NCBI GenBank assembly: GCA_016218715.1
Contig: JACRDG010000103.1
Span: 1-59,215 of the forward strand
DNA: 59,215 nucleotides
From: Desulfomonile tiedjei
GTDB lineage: Bacteria; Desulfobacterota; Desulfomonilia; Desulfomonilales; Desulfomonilaceae
Reading direction: 5' to 3'
Part shown: one piece after another, positions 17,455 through 26,097 of the stretch
How the letters are laid out: the number at the start of each line of letters is the position of its first letter
Numbering within the stretch: position 1 is the stretch's first letter
Notes under the pieces: model-generated
Told to the model about the DNA's origin: nothing
The model's input: the letters and a program-made list of their open reading frames with translations, nothing else
Database searches by the model: none
Made by a program: the position numbers and the translations under genes

Positions 17455-17469
17455 CTTCAGAATCTGAAG
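17455..17469. promoter_or_regulatory. Probable TetR operator (palindrome)
   Basis: CTTCAGA-A-TCTGAAG is a perfect 7-bp inverted repeat around a single central A. It starts 4 bp downstream of the -10 box (17474-17479) and ends 22 bp before the tetR start codon, so a bound dimer would block transcription start. Its identity as the TetR site is inferred from position and symmetry. Confidence 0.65.
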
Positions 17470-17473
17470 CCTA

Positions 17474-17502
17474 ATTCTCTGCCGTCCGAAGGTTTCAGTC
17501 AA
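17474..17502 (-). promoter_or_regulatory. Promoter of the tetR-adaptor-RND operon
   Basis: Read on the minus strand: TTGACT (17502-17497), 17-bp spacer, GAGAAT (17479-17474), followed by the palindromic operator and the tetR start at 17432. Confidence 0.65.
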
Positions 17503-17756
17503 GCCGGAATTCATGATTTACCAAAGAAATCCGACGCCGGTTCGGGAGGCTGATCGGGCCGTTATTTTCGGGTGAATTCATGGGGATTCGACCGGGGCCT
17601 GGCCGGCTTTGCGGGCTCGGTCTGATTCTGCCGGCGCGAAACGAAAACAGTCGAATGGAAGCAGGTATGGTGACGCTGTCGACATACTCGGTTCCAAGGT
17701 TTCTGAAAACCCTGGGAGCTTAGTCGTCATGGAGCCGGTGGGTGTTCCAGGCGCGT

Positions 17757-17935
17757 CTAGCCGTTTTCAAGGGTGGCAGCGATGTCGAGCATGGCAAACT
17801 CGTCAGCCCCCCTCTCTCGTATAGAGAATCACTCTCGACAGGATCGCCCGCATCTCTGAGATCCACGAAGTGGATTCCCTTGACGACACGTCCATCTTTC
17901 ATGTCAAGGCACTACATGATCTTCACAACCTTCAT
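17757..17935 (-). pseudogene. hisF: Decayed N-terminal fragment of hisF (imidazole glycerol phosphate synthase cyclase subunit)
   Basis: On the minus strand an ATG at 17935 with a good AAAGGAG site begins MKVVKIM, then an in-frame TAG, then [20 protein letters not shown] and AGDPVE, which is the unmistakable start of HisF (first two beta strands with the catalytic Asp in CLDMKDG). After YERG a frameshift in a run of six Gs moves the frame to [16 protein letters not shown], again HisF. A second TAG follows at 17757-17759, and the homology stops a few residues later (TRLE). HisF normally has about 250 residues; only about 58 are left. It lies 81 bp downstream of carB on the same strand. It is a relic, not a working gene, unless the contig has errors. 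Confidence 0.75.
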
Positions 17936-18016
17936 GGCTGCTCCTTTCATTTTCGCCGCAATATCGTGACAAACGAGAGAGACCTTCACTCCTGGGACCC
18001 GGCATGGTTGGTTGGC

Positions 18017-21000
18017 CTACAACTCCTTGATATCGGCATGGTAACTCTGGAGAGACCTCACGATGCCGGGATTCCGGCGATGAGCCCGAATACCTCTTGC
18101 TGCAGCCACAGCGGCTGCCACTGTGGTGATATAGGGGATTTTGTACTTTATTGCGGCCTGGCGGATGTAAGCATCATCATGCTTTCCCGTTTGACTGTGA
18201 GGAACGTTGACCACAAGATGGATTTCTCCGTTCTTGATGGCATCGACCACGTTGGGACGTCCTTCACTCATCTTCATTATGTGTTGAGATTCGATGCCGT
18301 GAACGGTCAGGTAATTGTGGGTACCCTCCGTAGCCATGATAGTGAAGCCAAGGGCTATGAACTGAGATGCTGCTTCGAGAACTCCAGACCTGTCTGCGTC
18401 TCCGACGGTTATGAGCACCGTGCCGGATGAAGGCAATTGGAGTTGGGTGGCCTCCTGGGCCTTGTAGAAGGCAAGTCCGAAGGAATTGGCCAGACCGAGG
18501 ACCTCACCGGTCGAACGCATCTCTGGGCCGAGCACGGGATCGACCTCCGGGAACATGTTGAACGGGAAAACGGCTTCCTTTACTCCGAAATGGGGGATGG
18601 CTCTGGGTCTGAGGTTGAGATCCTCCAGCGCTTTGCCCAGCATCAGTTGCGTCGCTATGTGCGCCATGGAAATGTTGCAGACTTTTGACACCAGGGGAAC
18701 GGTACGGGAAGCTCGAGGATTTGCCTCAAGGATGTAAACGGTATCATTGGCGATGGCATACTGGATATTCATCAAGCCTACCACATTCAGTTCAATGGCT
18801 ATCCTCTTCGTGTAGTCGTGAATGGTTTCCAGATGGCGGTGGGGAATGCTCACCGGAGGAATTACACAAGCCGAGTCGCCAGAGTGTACCCCTGCAAGTT
18901 CTATGTGCTCCATCACCGCAGGAACGTACGCATCTTTGCCGTCTGCGATTGCGTCCGCCTCTGCTTCGATAGCGTTTTCGAGAAATTTGTCGATAAGGAG
19001 AGGCCTGTCGGGGCTGACCTCAACCGCAGCGGAGACATAACGCCTCAGCATGTCCTCGTTGTAGATCACCTCCATCGCTCGCCCTCCAAGAACGTATGAA
19101 GGACGTACCATCAACGGATAGCCGATTTCCTGGGCAACCTGGAGCGCGTCATCCAGATTGGCCGCCATCCCGGATTCCGGTTGAGGTATGCCAAGCTTCC
19201 GTATCAACTGCCGGAAGCGATCCCTGTCCTCGGCCAAGTCTATAGTGTCAGGAGAGGTGCCGATGATGTTGACGCCGGCACGGGCAATTTCATTGGCGAT
19301 GTTCAGAGGAGTCTGACCGCCGAACTGGACGATGACCCCCTCGGGTTTTTCCTTGTGATAAATGCTGAGTACGTCTTCGACGGTCAGTGCCTCGAAATAG
19401 AGCTTATCCGAAGTGTCAAAATCGGTGGATACCGTCTCGGGGTTGCAGTTGACCATGATCGATTCATACCCCTCGGCACGAAGGGCCAGCGCACAGTGCA
19501 CGCAGCAATAATCAAACTCAATGCCCTGTCCTATGCGGTTCGGCCCACCGCCAAGGACCATGATCTTGCGTCGCGTGCTCGACTGCACTTTGTCCGGCCC
19601 ATTATACGTGGAATAGTAATAGGCGGCGTTTTCTACCCCACTTACGGGGACTGGTTCCCACGCTTGAATCACCCCTATAGATTCTCGTCGATCCCTGATT
19701 GCAGTTTCGCCTGTGTTGAGCAATTCCCCGAGGTATCGATCGGAAAATCCATCTTTCTTCGCGCGAGTGAGCAGCTCGTCCGGAATAGTTTTGCCTCGAT
19801 GTTTCAGTATCTCCTCCTCCAGGTCCACGAGTTCCTTCATCTGCTCGATGAACCAGGGCTTGAGGTAAGTCTTTTCATGGAGGGCCTGAACGTCGGCTCC
19901 CTTTCGCAAAGCCTCGTACATGATGAACTGGCGCTCACTGGATGGTTCGGAGAGCAATTTCATGAGGTCCTCGAGAGGCTTTTCTCTAAAATCCTTCGCA
20001 AAACCAAGTCCATAACGACCGTTCTCCAGCGACCGAATAGCCTTTTGTAGCGCCTCCTTGTAGTTTTTGCCGATACTCATGACTTCGCCGACTGCGCGCA
20101 TTTGGGTGCCAAGCTTGTCTTGGACGCCGTAGAATTTCTCAAAGGCCCAACGGGCGAACTTGACCACCACGTAATCTCCCCACGGAGTGTACTTGTCCAG
20201 CGTGCCTTCCCGCCAGTAAGGGATTTCGTCTAGGTTCAAGCCACCGGCCAACATTGCGGAGATAAGGGCTATGGGGAACCCGGTCGCCTTGGACGCGAGG
20301 GCCGAAGACCGGGAAGTTCTGGGATTGATCTCGATCACCACGACGCGGCCGGTGTTGGGATCGTGCGCAAATTGAATGTTGGTGCCTCCGATGACCTGTA
20401 TGGCTTCAACAATGTCGTACGAGTACTTCTGAAGTCTTTTCTGAAGATCCGGATCTATGGTAAGCATGGGCGCCGTGCAAAAGGAATCGCCCGTGTGTAC
20501 GCCCATAGCATCGACATTCTCGATGAAGCATACTGTTATCATTTGATTCTTGGCATCCCGCACCACTTCCAGTTCCAGTTCCTCCCAGCCCAGGACCGAC
20601 TCCTCGACCAGAATTTGCCCCACGATACTTGCTGAGATGCCACGGGCTGCAATTACTCGCAATTCCTCAACGTTATAGACAAACCCGCCGCCTGTGCCCC
20701 CGAGCGTGTACGCGGGACGGATAACTACCGGGTAACCCAGTTCGTCCGCAATCTTCTCCGCTTCCTCTACACTATAAGTGGCTCGGCTTCGGGGCATGGC
20801 AATCCCGAGCTTGTCCATGGTGTTCTTGAAGGCCGTGCGATCTTCCCCTCGTTCAATCGCATCTGCCTTGACGCCGATGATTTTAACCCCGTACTGGTCG
20901 AGTGCTCCTGATCTGTGCAACTCCGCAGAGAGATTCAACCCGGACTGACCACCGAGGTTGGGCAGCAACGCGTCAGGTCGCTCTGCTTTAATGATCTCGA

Positions 21001-21223
21001 TCATGGTGCGCAAGTTGAGGGGCTCGATGTAGGTGTAATCGGCCATCCCGGGGTCCGTCATAATCGTTGCAGGATTAGAATTCACGAGAATGATTTCATA
21101 ACCTAGTTTCCTGAGGGCCTTGCAGGCCTGAGTCCCAGAGTAATCAAACTCGCACGCTTGACCGATGATGATAGGACCGGATCCGATAATCATCACCTTT
21201 TTGACATCATCTCGACGCGGCAT
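18017..21223 (-). CDS. carB: Carbamoyl-phosphate synthase large chain
   Basis: Makes carbamoyl phosphate from bicarbonate, ammonia (delivered by CarA from glutamine) and two ATP, for arginine and pyrimidine synthesis. Full length at 1068 residues. It has two homologous ATP-grasp halves: the first begins KVMIIGSGPIIIGQACEFDY, the second KIMVLGGGPNRIGQGIEFDY. Both have INPRTSRSS- or ANPRASRTV-type ATP-grasp ends. The C-terminal MGS-like allosteric domain (about 930-1068) is intact. The ATG at 21223 follows an AGAGGTCG site. carA is not adjacent, unlike many bacteria where carAB form an operon. Confidence 0.98.
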   Translation of the reverse strand: MPRRDDVKKVMIIGSGPIIIGQACEFDYSGTQACKALRKLGYEIILVNSNPATIMTDPGMADYTYIEPLNLRTMIEIIKAERPDALLPNLGGQSGLNLSAELHRSGALDQYGVKIIGVKADAIERGEDRTAFKNTMDKLGIAMPRSRATYSVEEAEKIADELGYPVVIRPAYTLGGTGGGFVYNVEELRVIAARGISASIVGQILVEESVLGWEELELEVVRDAKNQMITVCFIENVDAMGVHTGDSFCTAPMLTIDPDLQKRLQKYSYDIVEAIQVIGGTNIQFAHDPNTGRVVVIEINPRTSRSSALASKATGFPIALISAMLAGGLNLDEIPYWREGTLDKYTPWGDYVVVKFARWAFEKFYGVQDKLGTQMRAVGEVMSIGKNYKEALQKAIRSLENGRYGLGFAKDFREKPLEDLMKLLSEPSSERQFIMYEALRKGADVQALHEKTYLKPWFIEQMKELVDLEEEILKHRGKTIPDELLTRAKKDGFSDRYLGELLNTGETAIRDRRESIGVIQAWEPVPVSGVENAAYYYSTYNGPDKVQSSTRRKIMVLGGGPNRIGQGIEFDYCCVHCALALRAEGYESIMVNCNPETVSTDFDTSDKLYFEALTVEDVLSIYHKEKPEGVIVQFGGQTPLNIANEIARAGVNIIGTSPDTIDLAEDRDRFRQLIRKLGIPQPESGMAANLDDALQVAQEIGYPLMVRPSYVLGGRAMEVIYNEDMLRRYVSAAVEVSPDRPLLIDKFLENAIEAEADAIADGKDAYVPAVMEHIELAGVHSGDSACVIPPVSIPHRHLETIHDYTKRIAIELNVVGLMNIQYAIANDTVYILEANPRASRTVPLVSKVCNISMAHIATQLMLGKALEDLNLRPRAIPHFGVKEAVFPFNMFPEVDPVLGPEMRSTGEVLGLANSFGLAFYKAQEATQLQLPSSGTVLITVGDADRSGVLEAASQFIALGFTIMATEGTHNYLTVHGIESQHIMKMSEGRPNVVDAIKNGEIHLVVNVPHSQTGKHDDAYIRQAAIKYKIPYITTVAAAVAAARGIRAHRRNPGIVRSLQSYHADIKEL

Positions 21224-21606
21224 AAGACGACCTCTGATAAGTTTTGCTTATCCATAGCTTGATAGGATAAGTGGTACTGAATTGCTCAGGGTAATATTCC
21301 GAAACCCTCCTTGTGAGTCAAGAAAAAAGGAGCCGGGTCTCCGTGTTCTTGCAGGAACCCGCTCGGCCTGGACCTGTCGGCCTGGCGACAAAGCCTCCAT
21401 CCTCAGGTGGCCGTGCTGGACACACTGTTTCGGACGCGTCGGCTTGGGGTCATTTCATGAGCGGTTAAAGAAGGGGATTGTTCCGGTACCTAATCCTGGC
21501 GATGCAGGAAAGGTCCAAGGTCCTGAATAAGGGGGCGCAAAAACCGACGAGACCCAGTGCTTCACGCGGTGTTCGGTCCGATGAGGACCACTCTCGCTGC
21601 TCTCGT
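21224..21606. other. Intergenic region upstream of carB
   Basis: 380 bp between the carB start and the asnA end, both leftward. It has the inverted repeat at 21247-21271. No clear -35/-10 pair for carB could be fixed, and no gene or strong terminator is seen. Confidence 0.4.
21247..21271. repeat. Inverted repeat in the carB 5' region
   Basis: CTTATCC (21247-21253) and GGATAAG (21265-21271) pair exactly around an 11-base loop, 24 bp before the carB start codon. It could be an operator or a leader hairpin; no known regulator site is recognised. Confidence 0.4.
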
Positions 21607-22737
21607 TCAGCCCAGGACGTGAATGTTCTTCTGGTCGCAGATTTCTTTCAATATTCTCGGCCAGACCGATACGCTGACTTCTCCCAGATGTGCCTTCCTG
21701 AGGAGCAGCATATGTGTCCGAGACTGCCCTATGCCCCCTCCTATGCTCAGCGGTATCTGGTTCTTCAGGATGGCTTGGTGGTACGGAAGCTGGAGCAGGT
21801 CGCTTTGACCGGCCATCTCCATTTGTAGCTTCAAGCTCACAGGTGTAACGCGAATCCCGCCGGACATGAGCTCGTGACGACGTCTCGTTACATGGTTCCA
21901 TACGAGGATATCCCCGTTGAGCCCGTGCATCGGTCGTCCATCGTCGGCCACCGTGTCGGTTGACCAATCATCATAGTCTGCTGCTCTCATCTCATGAGGG
22001 TATCCGTCCTTAAGGGGCCAACCGATCCCGCAAATGAAAACGGCCTGATATTCCTGGAGGATTTGGGTCTCACGCCCTTTCCTCGGCAAATCCGGATACC
22101 GGTCAAGAAGGTCTTCCGCATGGATAAAGGTGAGCTCGTCGGGGAGATCTGGATGATCGCCTGACCGGAGTTGCGGGAAAACCCCCTGGATGTGAACCTC
22201 TGCGCCTTTGATCACGTTCCAGATCTTCTCGATTACGGCTTTCAAGAATCCGAGGGTACGTTGTGCTTCGGTGACGGCAAGCTCCCAATCCCACTGATCC
22301 ACGTAAGCGCTATGGTCATGGTCCAGGAAGTAGTCCTTTCGCACGGCACGCATATCTGTGATGAGCCCCTCGCCAGGATTCATGTCAAATTGCTTCAGCG
22401 CCATTCGTTTCCACTTCGTCGCGGCCTGGACAATTTGGGCGTCCACGGGGTTCTTCTCGTTATCATTGGGGATGAGAAACTGAACGGGAGTCCGGGATCC
22501 GTCACGGTCGAGCAAGTCGTTTACGCCGCTCTCTGTGTCCACGATGAGCGGCACTGTGACCCGCATAAGGTTCAAGGCTCTACAGAGATTCTCTTCGATG
22601 TAGTCTTTGATAGCGAACACGGCTATCTGGGTCTCTCTAGGAGTGAGGACAGACCCGTAGCCGTCTGGAAGAGTCTGCGCCAGGTCCTCATAGTTACCAA
22701 TTCCCGGTCCCGCCAAATCCGCTTTCTTGTCCAACAT
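21607..22737 (-). CDS. asnA: Aspartate--ammonia ligase (asparagine synthetase A)
   Basis: Makes asparagine from aspartate, ammonia and ATP in the cytoplasm. The protein matches AsnA throughout: VTVPLIVDTESGVNDLLDRDG, the RAVRKDYFLDHDHSAYVDQW region, and the class II aaRS-like motif near the end (SIGGGIGQSRTHMLLLRKAH), whose Gly-Gly-Gly-x-Gly-x-Ser-Arg stretch forms part of the ATP site. At 376 residues it is longer than the E. coli enzyme (about 330). The ATG at 22737 has AGGAGGACCC upstream and a likely promoter at 22801-22772. It appears to be transcribed alone. Confidence 0.95.
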   Translation of the reverse strand: MLDKKADLAGPGIGNYEDLAQTLPDGYGSVLTPRETQIAVFAIKDYIEENLCRALNLMRVTVPLIVDTESGVNDLLDRDGSRTPVQFLIPNDNEKNPVDAQIVQAATKWKRMALKQFDMNPGEGLITDMRAVRKDYFLDHDHSAYVDQWDWELAVTEAQRTLGFLKAVIEKIWNVIKGAEVHIQGVFPQLRSGDHPDLPDELTFIHAEDLLDRYPDLPRKGRETQILQEYQAVFICGIGWPLKDGYPHEMRAADYDDWSTDTVADDGRPMHGLNGDILVWNHVTRRRHELMSGGIRVTPVSLKLQMEMAGQSDLLQLPYHQAILKNQIPLSIGGGIGQSRTHMLLLRKAHLGEVSVSVWPRILKEICDQKNIHVLG

Positions 22738-22771
22738 GGGTCCTCCTGCAACCGCCTCGATTGCACTTCGG

Positions 22772-22801
22772 AAGTTATCAACTTACCGCCATGGTAGTCA
22801 A
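22772..22801 (-). promoter_or_regulatory. Probable asnA promoter
   Basis: Minus strand TTGACT (22801-22796), 18-bp spacer, TAACTT (22777-22772); 34 bp before the asnA start codon. The -10 is weak. Confidence 0.45.
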
Positions 22802-23023
22802 CGATCAAGAAGAGGCATCAGGAAGGATGGTCACGCGAGATACACAGTGGAGTCCTTCTTCTCGAGTTTGGTCACATTTTGAACGCGCATTGCGGGATCG
22901 ATAGAGAGCGACGAGTACTCTCGGACATCGACGGGAGCCAGCGTCGGTGCGTGGGCTCGACACGCGCGGCGATTGCCGTGACCTCATGGCAGGCTGGCAA
23001 AGAGTGCTGTTGAGTGACGATGG

Positions 23024-23200
23024 CGGCCGTGAAAAACGATGGAGGGAGTCGACCGGGGCGAGGTACGCTCAAGGGCAGGGAACCTCTGGTTTTATCGGAC
23101 GGTATCAGGTCTTTCTGGAGGAGATATGCGCTCCTGCGGAATGCCGGGAGCTATGTCAGGAAAGATCCTTGATCCCGCGACGCTCGAATTGGGAGACCGC
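23024..23200 (+). repeat. Degenerate leader-element copy B
   Basis: GCGAGGTACGCTCAAGGGCAGG (23058-23079) matches the -10 region of leader copies A and C, and GGTTTTATCGGA follows where those have GGCTTTTTCAGC. The -35-like TCGACC is only 9 bp before TACGCT, so the promoter is probably dead. The end GGGAGACCGCAGTTAA (23191-23206) weakly resembles the family's 3' block. The flank GTGAAAAACGATGGAGG (23024-23040) closely matches the flank of copy C at 53705-53721. Unlike the other copies it does not face a gene; the next gene is convergent. The rest of the gap from 22802 to 23023 shows nothing else. Confidence 0.45.
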
Positions 23201-23202
23201 AG

Positions 23203-24657
23203 TTAAGAGGAACAGTCTTGATTTCCTATCAAGGGATCACGACTGTCGAGACGGTCGGCAGAAAAGACCAGACCGATCTCTTGCAGCCTCTGCCTCATCA
23301 AATGCCCGGTTTTGGATGCCGAAAGATCGCTCTTGATTTTTTCCCTTCCGCGTTTGCCAATTGAATCCGCGATCCCCGGACAGTCCATGACACGGCGCAT
23401 GAGTTTGGCAGCGTGATCCACATCCGGTTCTGCCCAGAAGTATCCTTTTCTATAGGGTCCGATGTTATGCTTTAGCTCCACCAACTCGTACCGGACGGGC
23501 AACGAGTTCTCTTCGTTCATGAAATCCATGTTGCCCGACCACCCCGTCGCAATCACTGGCTTGCCCAGACACATCGCTTCGGCGATGGTAAGCCCAAACC
23601 CCTCGCAACGATGGAGCGAGACAAAGCAGTCGCAAGCTTGCATCAGTCCGCTGACTGCCCTCCTGGAGAGATACTTGTCGATAACGAGGATGCGAGGGCA
23701 GCGTGCCTGATATCTCTGGACGCTCAACAGAAGCTCTTTTCCTGCGTGCGAGTTCAGCACTTTGAGCACGAAGTACGATTCCCGCGAACTCTCGCTGCTC
23801 GCGCGCACATACGCTTCCAAACTGGCCAAAGGATTCTTTCGTTCCGGAGTGCTGTAGCAGTCGAGCATTCCGAGGAACAGAAAGGCTTCCTTCGGAAGAC
23901 CTAATGCCTCGCGATCGAGGTTCGCGGCAGCCACCGGCTCAACGTTGTGAGGAATCGGAATCACCGGCTTGTCAATTCTATGGCCGATCACCTCGGCACA
24001 GAAGGTCGAGGGAGTCCAGACTTCGTCAACGAGTTCGAACGCCGGGATCCAGTCGTCGGGAAATTCGCTTTGTTCCCACACGCAGTAAATGATGTTGAAG
24101 TGCTTGTCAAAAAAACCCTTTCCGAGCATGACGTACGCAACCAAAAGTTGGTCGGGATTGAGGTGGAAAAGATTGACAGCATAACTCCTGTCTGAGGAGT
24201 TCTCGCAGTCAATGCGTTCTAAGAATCTCGCGGAGCATCCAGACTTGAAATCGAAGCACGAAACTTTTATGCCTGCACGCTTGGCTGCCCGCAGTGAAGA
24301 GCGCGCGCCCTCGCCGAGACCGATTTCTGCGGAAAGGTAACCAACAAGATTAATTCCGGAGAAATCTAAACCATCCACGCGTCCGCCATTGATTTTGTCA
24401 CTCATGGCCAAGGGTACACGAGGACCGGATAACTTGACGGCAAACCAGCGCAACCGATTCCGCGTTGCCGGACTGACAATCGTTCTGCCGAACCGTAATA
24501 GAAGCCCCCCTCCCCTGCGAACGGCTCTGAGAATGGCGTTCTGTGCAGTCTCGTCCGACGGTGAGTCTGGCGGCATTCGGAAATGATCGGCCAAGCCTTG
24601 CAGCATCCTGAGCAATAAGAGAACGACCTTCAAGAGACCTGCGCGCACCATTAACAA
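23203..24657 (-). CDS. Glycosyltransferase, family 4 (GT-B)
   Basis: About 484 residues; presumably adds a sugar to the growing surface glycan at the inner face of the membrane. The C-terminal GT4 half has LGMLDCYSTPERKNPLASLE (donor site start), then the E-x7-E-like motif CEGFGLTIAEAMCLGKPVIA. The N-terminal acceptor half has GINLVGYLSAEIGLGEGAR. It is a clear paralogue of the GT4 at 33510 (shared GINxxGYxxAExGLGE, PERKNPL, NMDFM and SLPVRY stretches). It is the left-most gene of the polysaccharide locus and points away from it. The true start may be later than the ATG at 24657. Confidence 0.9.
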   Translation of the reverse strand: MLMVRAGLLKVVLLLLRMLQGLADHFRMPPDSPSDETAQNAILRAVRRGGGLLLRFGRTIVSPATRNRLRWFAVKLSGPRVPLAMSDKINGGRVDGLDFSGINLVGYLSAEIGLGEGARSSLRAAKRAGIKVSCFDFKSGCSARFLERIDCENSSDRSYAVNLFHLNPDQLLVAYVMLGKGFFDKHFNIIYCVWEQSEFPDDWIPAFELVDEVWTPSTFCAEVIGHRIDKPVIPIPHNVEPVAAANLDREALGLPKEAFLFLGMLDCYSTPERKNPLASLEAYVRASSESSRESYFVLKVLNSHAGKELLLSVQRYQARCPRILVIDKYLSRRAVSGLMQACDCFVSLHRCEGFGLTIAEAMCLGKPVIATGWSGNMDFMNEENSLPVRYELVELKHNIGPYRKGYFWAEPDVDHAAKLMRRVMDCPGIADSIGKRGREKIKSDLSASKTGHLMRQRLQEIGLVFSADRLDSRDPLIGNQDCSS

Positions 24658-25083
24658 CCACCGATCTCAGACAGGGGCCTCTGGAGCCAGTTTGAAGCAC
24701 CACCGGAGACGCTCGGGCATACCGGGTTCGGGCTCCGCACCAATTTCAAGACGATATGCGTACTATCCTGTTTCAGGCAGGTCAAGAGAAAAGGCGTTGG
24801 CTGGGAGATTGCTGGGGTCAAAGATGTTTTAGTAGATGACATTTGCTGTGATTTCTCCTCGGCTTGCGCTATTTCTTCATGATCTGTCGCGACCCCGCGT
24901 GCCGGGGATTCTCTTGACAGAGCAACCGGAACAAGAGTAATGGTCCGCGTGTGTCGCACTTTCCGACCTCCCCCGGCCACACATGGACGGCCGGGTATAC
25001 CGATGCTTCGCATCGTATCGTTTCCCGTACCGTCGGCCGGTAAGAGGACACAGCAAGAAGGCGGATAGTGGGGAAGGAGCGAG
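24658..25083. other. Divergent intergenic region at the left end of the glycan locus
   Basis: 425 bp with no convincing gene. It contains the promoter at 24914-24943 and two small hairpins in the following leader: CCGGCC/GGCCGG around a 10-base loop (about 24976-24997), and CGATGC-TTC-GCATCG (about 25001-25015). These might attenuate or stabilise the GT2 transcript. Confidence 0.4.
24914..24943 (+). promoter_or_regulatory. Promoter for the GT2 gene at 25084
   Basis: TTGACA (24914-24919), a consensus -35, then an 18-bp spacer and TAATGG (24938-24943). It leaves a leader of about 135 nt with two short hairpins. Confidence 0.5.
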
Positions 25084-25956
25084 GTGTCCGCGTTAAGCAA
25101 CAGTCCTGCAGGTTGCTGTCAGAATGCAGTCGGACCGACCATATCGGTCGTGGTTGCGTCGTGCAACAACGTTGCAACGGTGGAGCGGTGCATCGGCAGC
25201 GTCTTCAGTCAGACCTATCCCTTCAAGGAGCTTGTGGTCATCGATGGAGGTTCCACTGACGGAACCGTCGAAATCCTCAGGTCCAACGACAAAGGCATCA
25301 CCTACTGGGAATCGGAACCCGACCGCGGGATCTACCATGCCTGGAATAAGGGACTGGACCGCGCAAAGGGGGACTGGATCTACTTTCTTGGCGCAGACGA
25401 CCGATTCGCCGGACCGGATGTATTGGGGCGGGTTGCGGAAGCCCTCAGGCAATGCCCGCCAAGCATTCGTTTGGCTTACGGCATGGTAGCCCTGGCTGCT
25501 CGAACCGGTGAAGTTGTCGAAATACTTGGGCAGCCCTGGTCCAAGGCTCGAGTAAGCCTCAAGAACGAGCTGTCCATACCGCCTCTCGGGGTTTTTCTTC
25601 ACCGCAGTCTCTTCCGAATCCATGGAAAATTCGACGAGTCCTTTCGAATTGCCGGCGACTATGAGTTCCTGTTGAGAGAATTGACGAAGAACCCTCCCCA
25701 GTTCATGTTCGACGTGGTGGTTTCCATCTGGAGCCTGGGCGGAGCCAGCTCCAGACCGGAAAACGGCCCCCTGCTCAGGCTGGAGGACGCGAGGGCCAGA
25801 AAACTCAACGGGTTGCCGGCATACTCCGCGAAATGGCTGTGGGAACTGTTCAAGTCATCCGTTTATCGAATCCTTTATCGCATCGTTGGACCCGGACTCG
25901 CTCGCCACGTTCGGAATATGTACCGACGGTATTCGGGCAAACAACCCTTGCCCTGA
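25084..25956 (+). CDS. Glycosyltransferase, family 2 (GT-A)
   Basis: A 290-residue single-domain GT2 enzyme of the cytoplasmic face. It shows TISVVVASCNNVATVERCIGSV, the nucleotide-sugar-binding VIDGGSTDGT, and a GADDRF motif in place of the usual D-x-D metal site (Asp-Asp present). The later DESFRIAGDYEFLLR is the conserved region that holds the catalytic base in WcaA-like enzymes. The start is a GTG at 25084 with AAGGAG 5 bases upstream. It lies in the surface-glycan locus and has its own promoter at 24914. Confidence 0.92.
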   Translation: MSALSNSPAGCCQNAVGPTISVVVASCNNVATVERCIGSVFSQTYPFKELVVIDGGSTDGTVEILRSNDKGITYWESEPDRGIYHAWNKGLDRAKGDWIYFLGADDRFAGPDVLGRVAEALRQCPPSIRLAYGMVALAARTGEVVEILGQPWSKARVSLKNELSIPPLGVFLHRSLFRIHGKFDESFRIAGDYEFLLRELTKNPPQFMFDVVVSIWSLGGASSRPENGPLLRLEDARARKLNGLPAYSAKWLWELFKSSVYRILYRIVGPGLARHVRNMYRRYSGKQPLP

Positions 25957-26097
25957 TGCCGGATCGACGTAAAGCGGTGCATTACCCAGCCCGCAAAGCC
26001 CCTGATTCTGAGAAAGGGGGCTACAGACGGCCCCCCGCCTGAACGAAGAGAGTCATTATAAGGAAGGCGGATTCCACTTTTGGATCGCCAAGTCGTG

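Noticed and set aside
21455-21967. 170-codon leftward frame over the asnA 3' end
   Set aside because: Overlaps a well supported asnA in another frame and reads as low-complexity Arg/Ser/Thr sequence.
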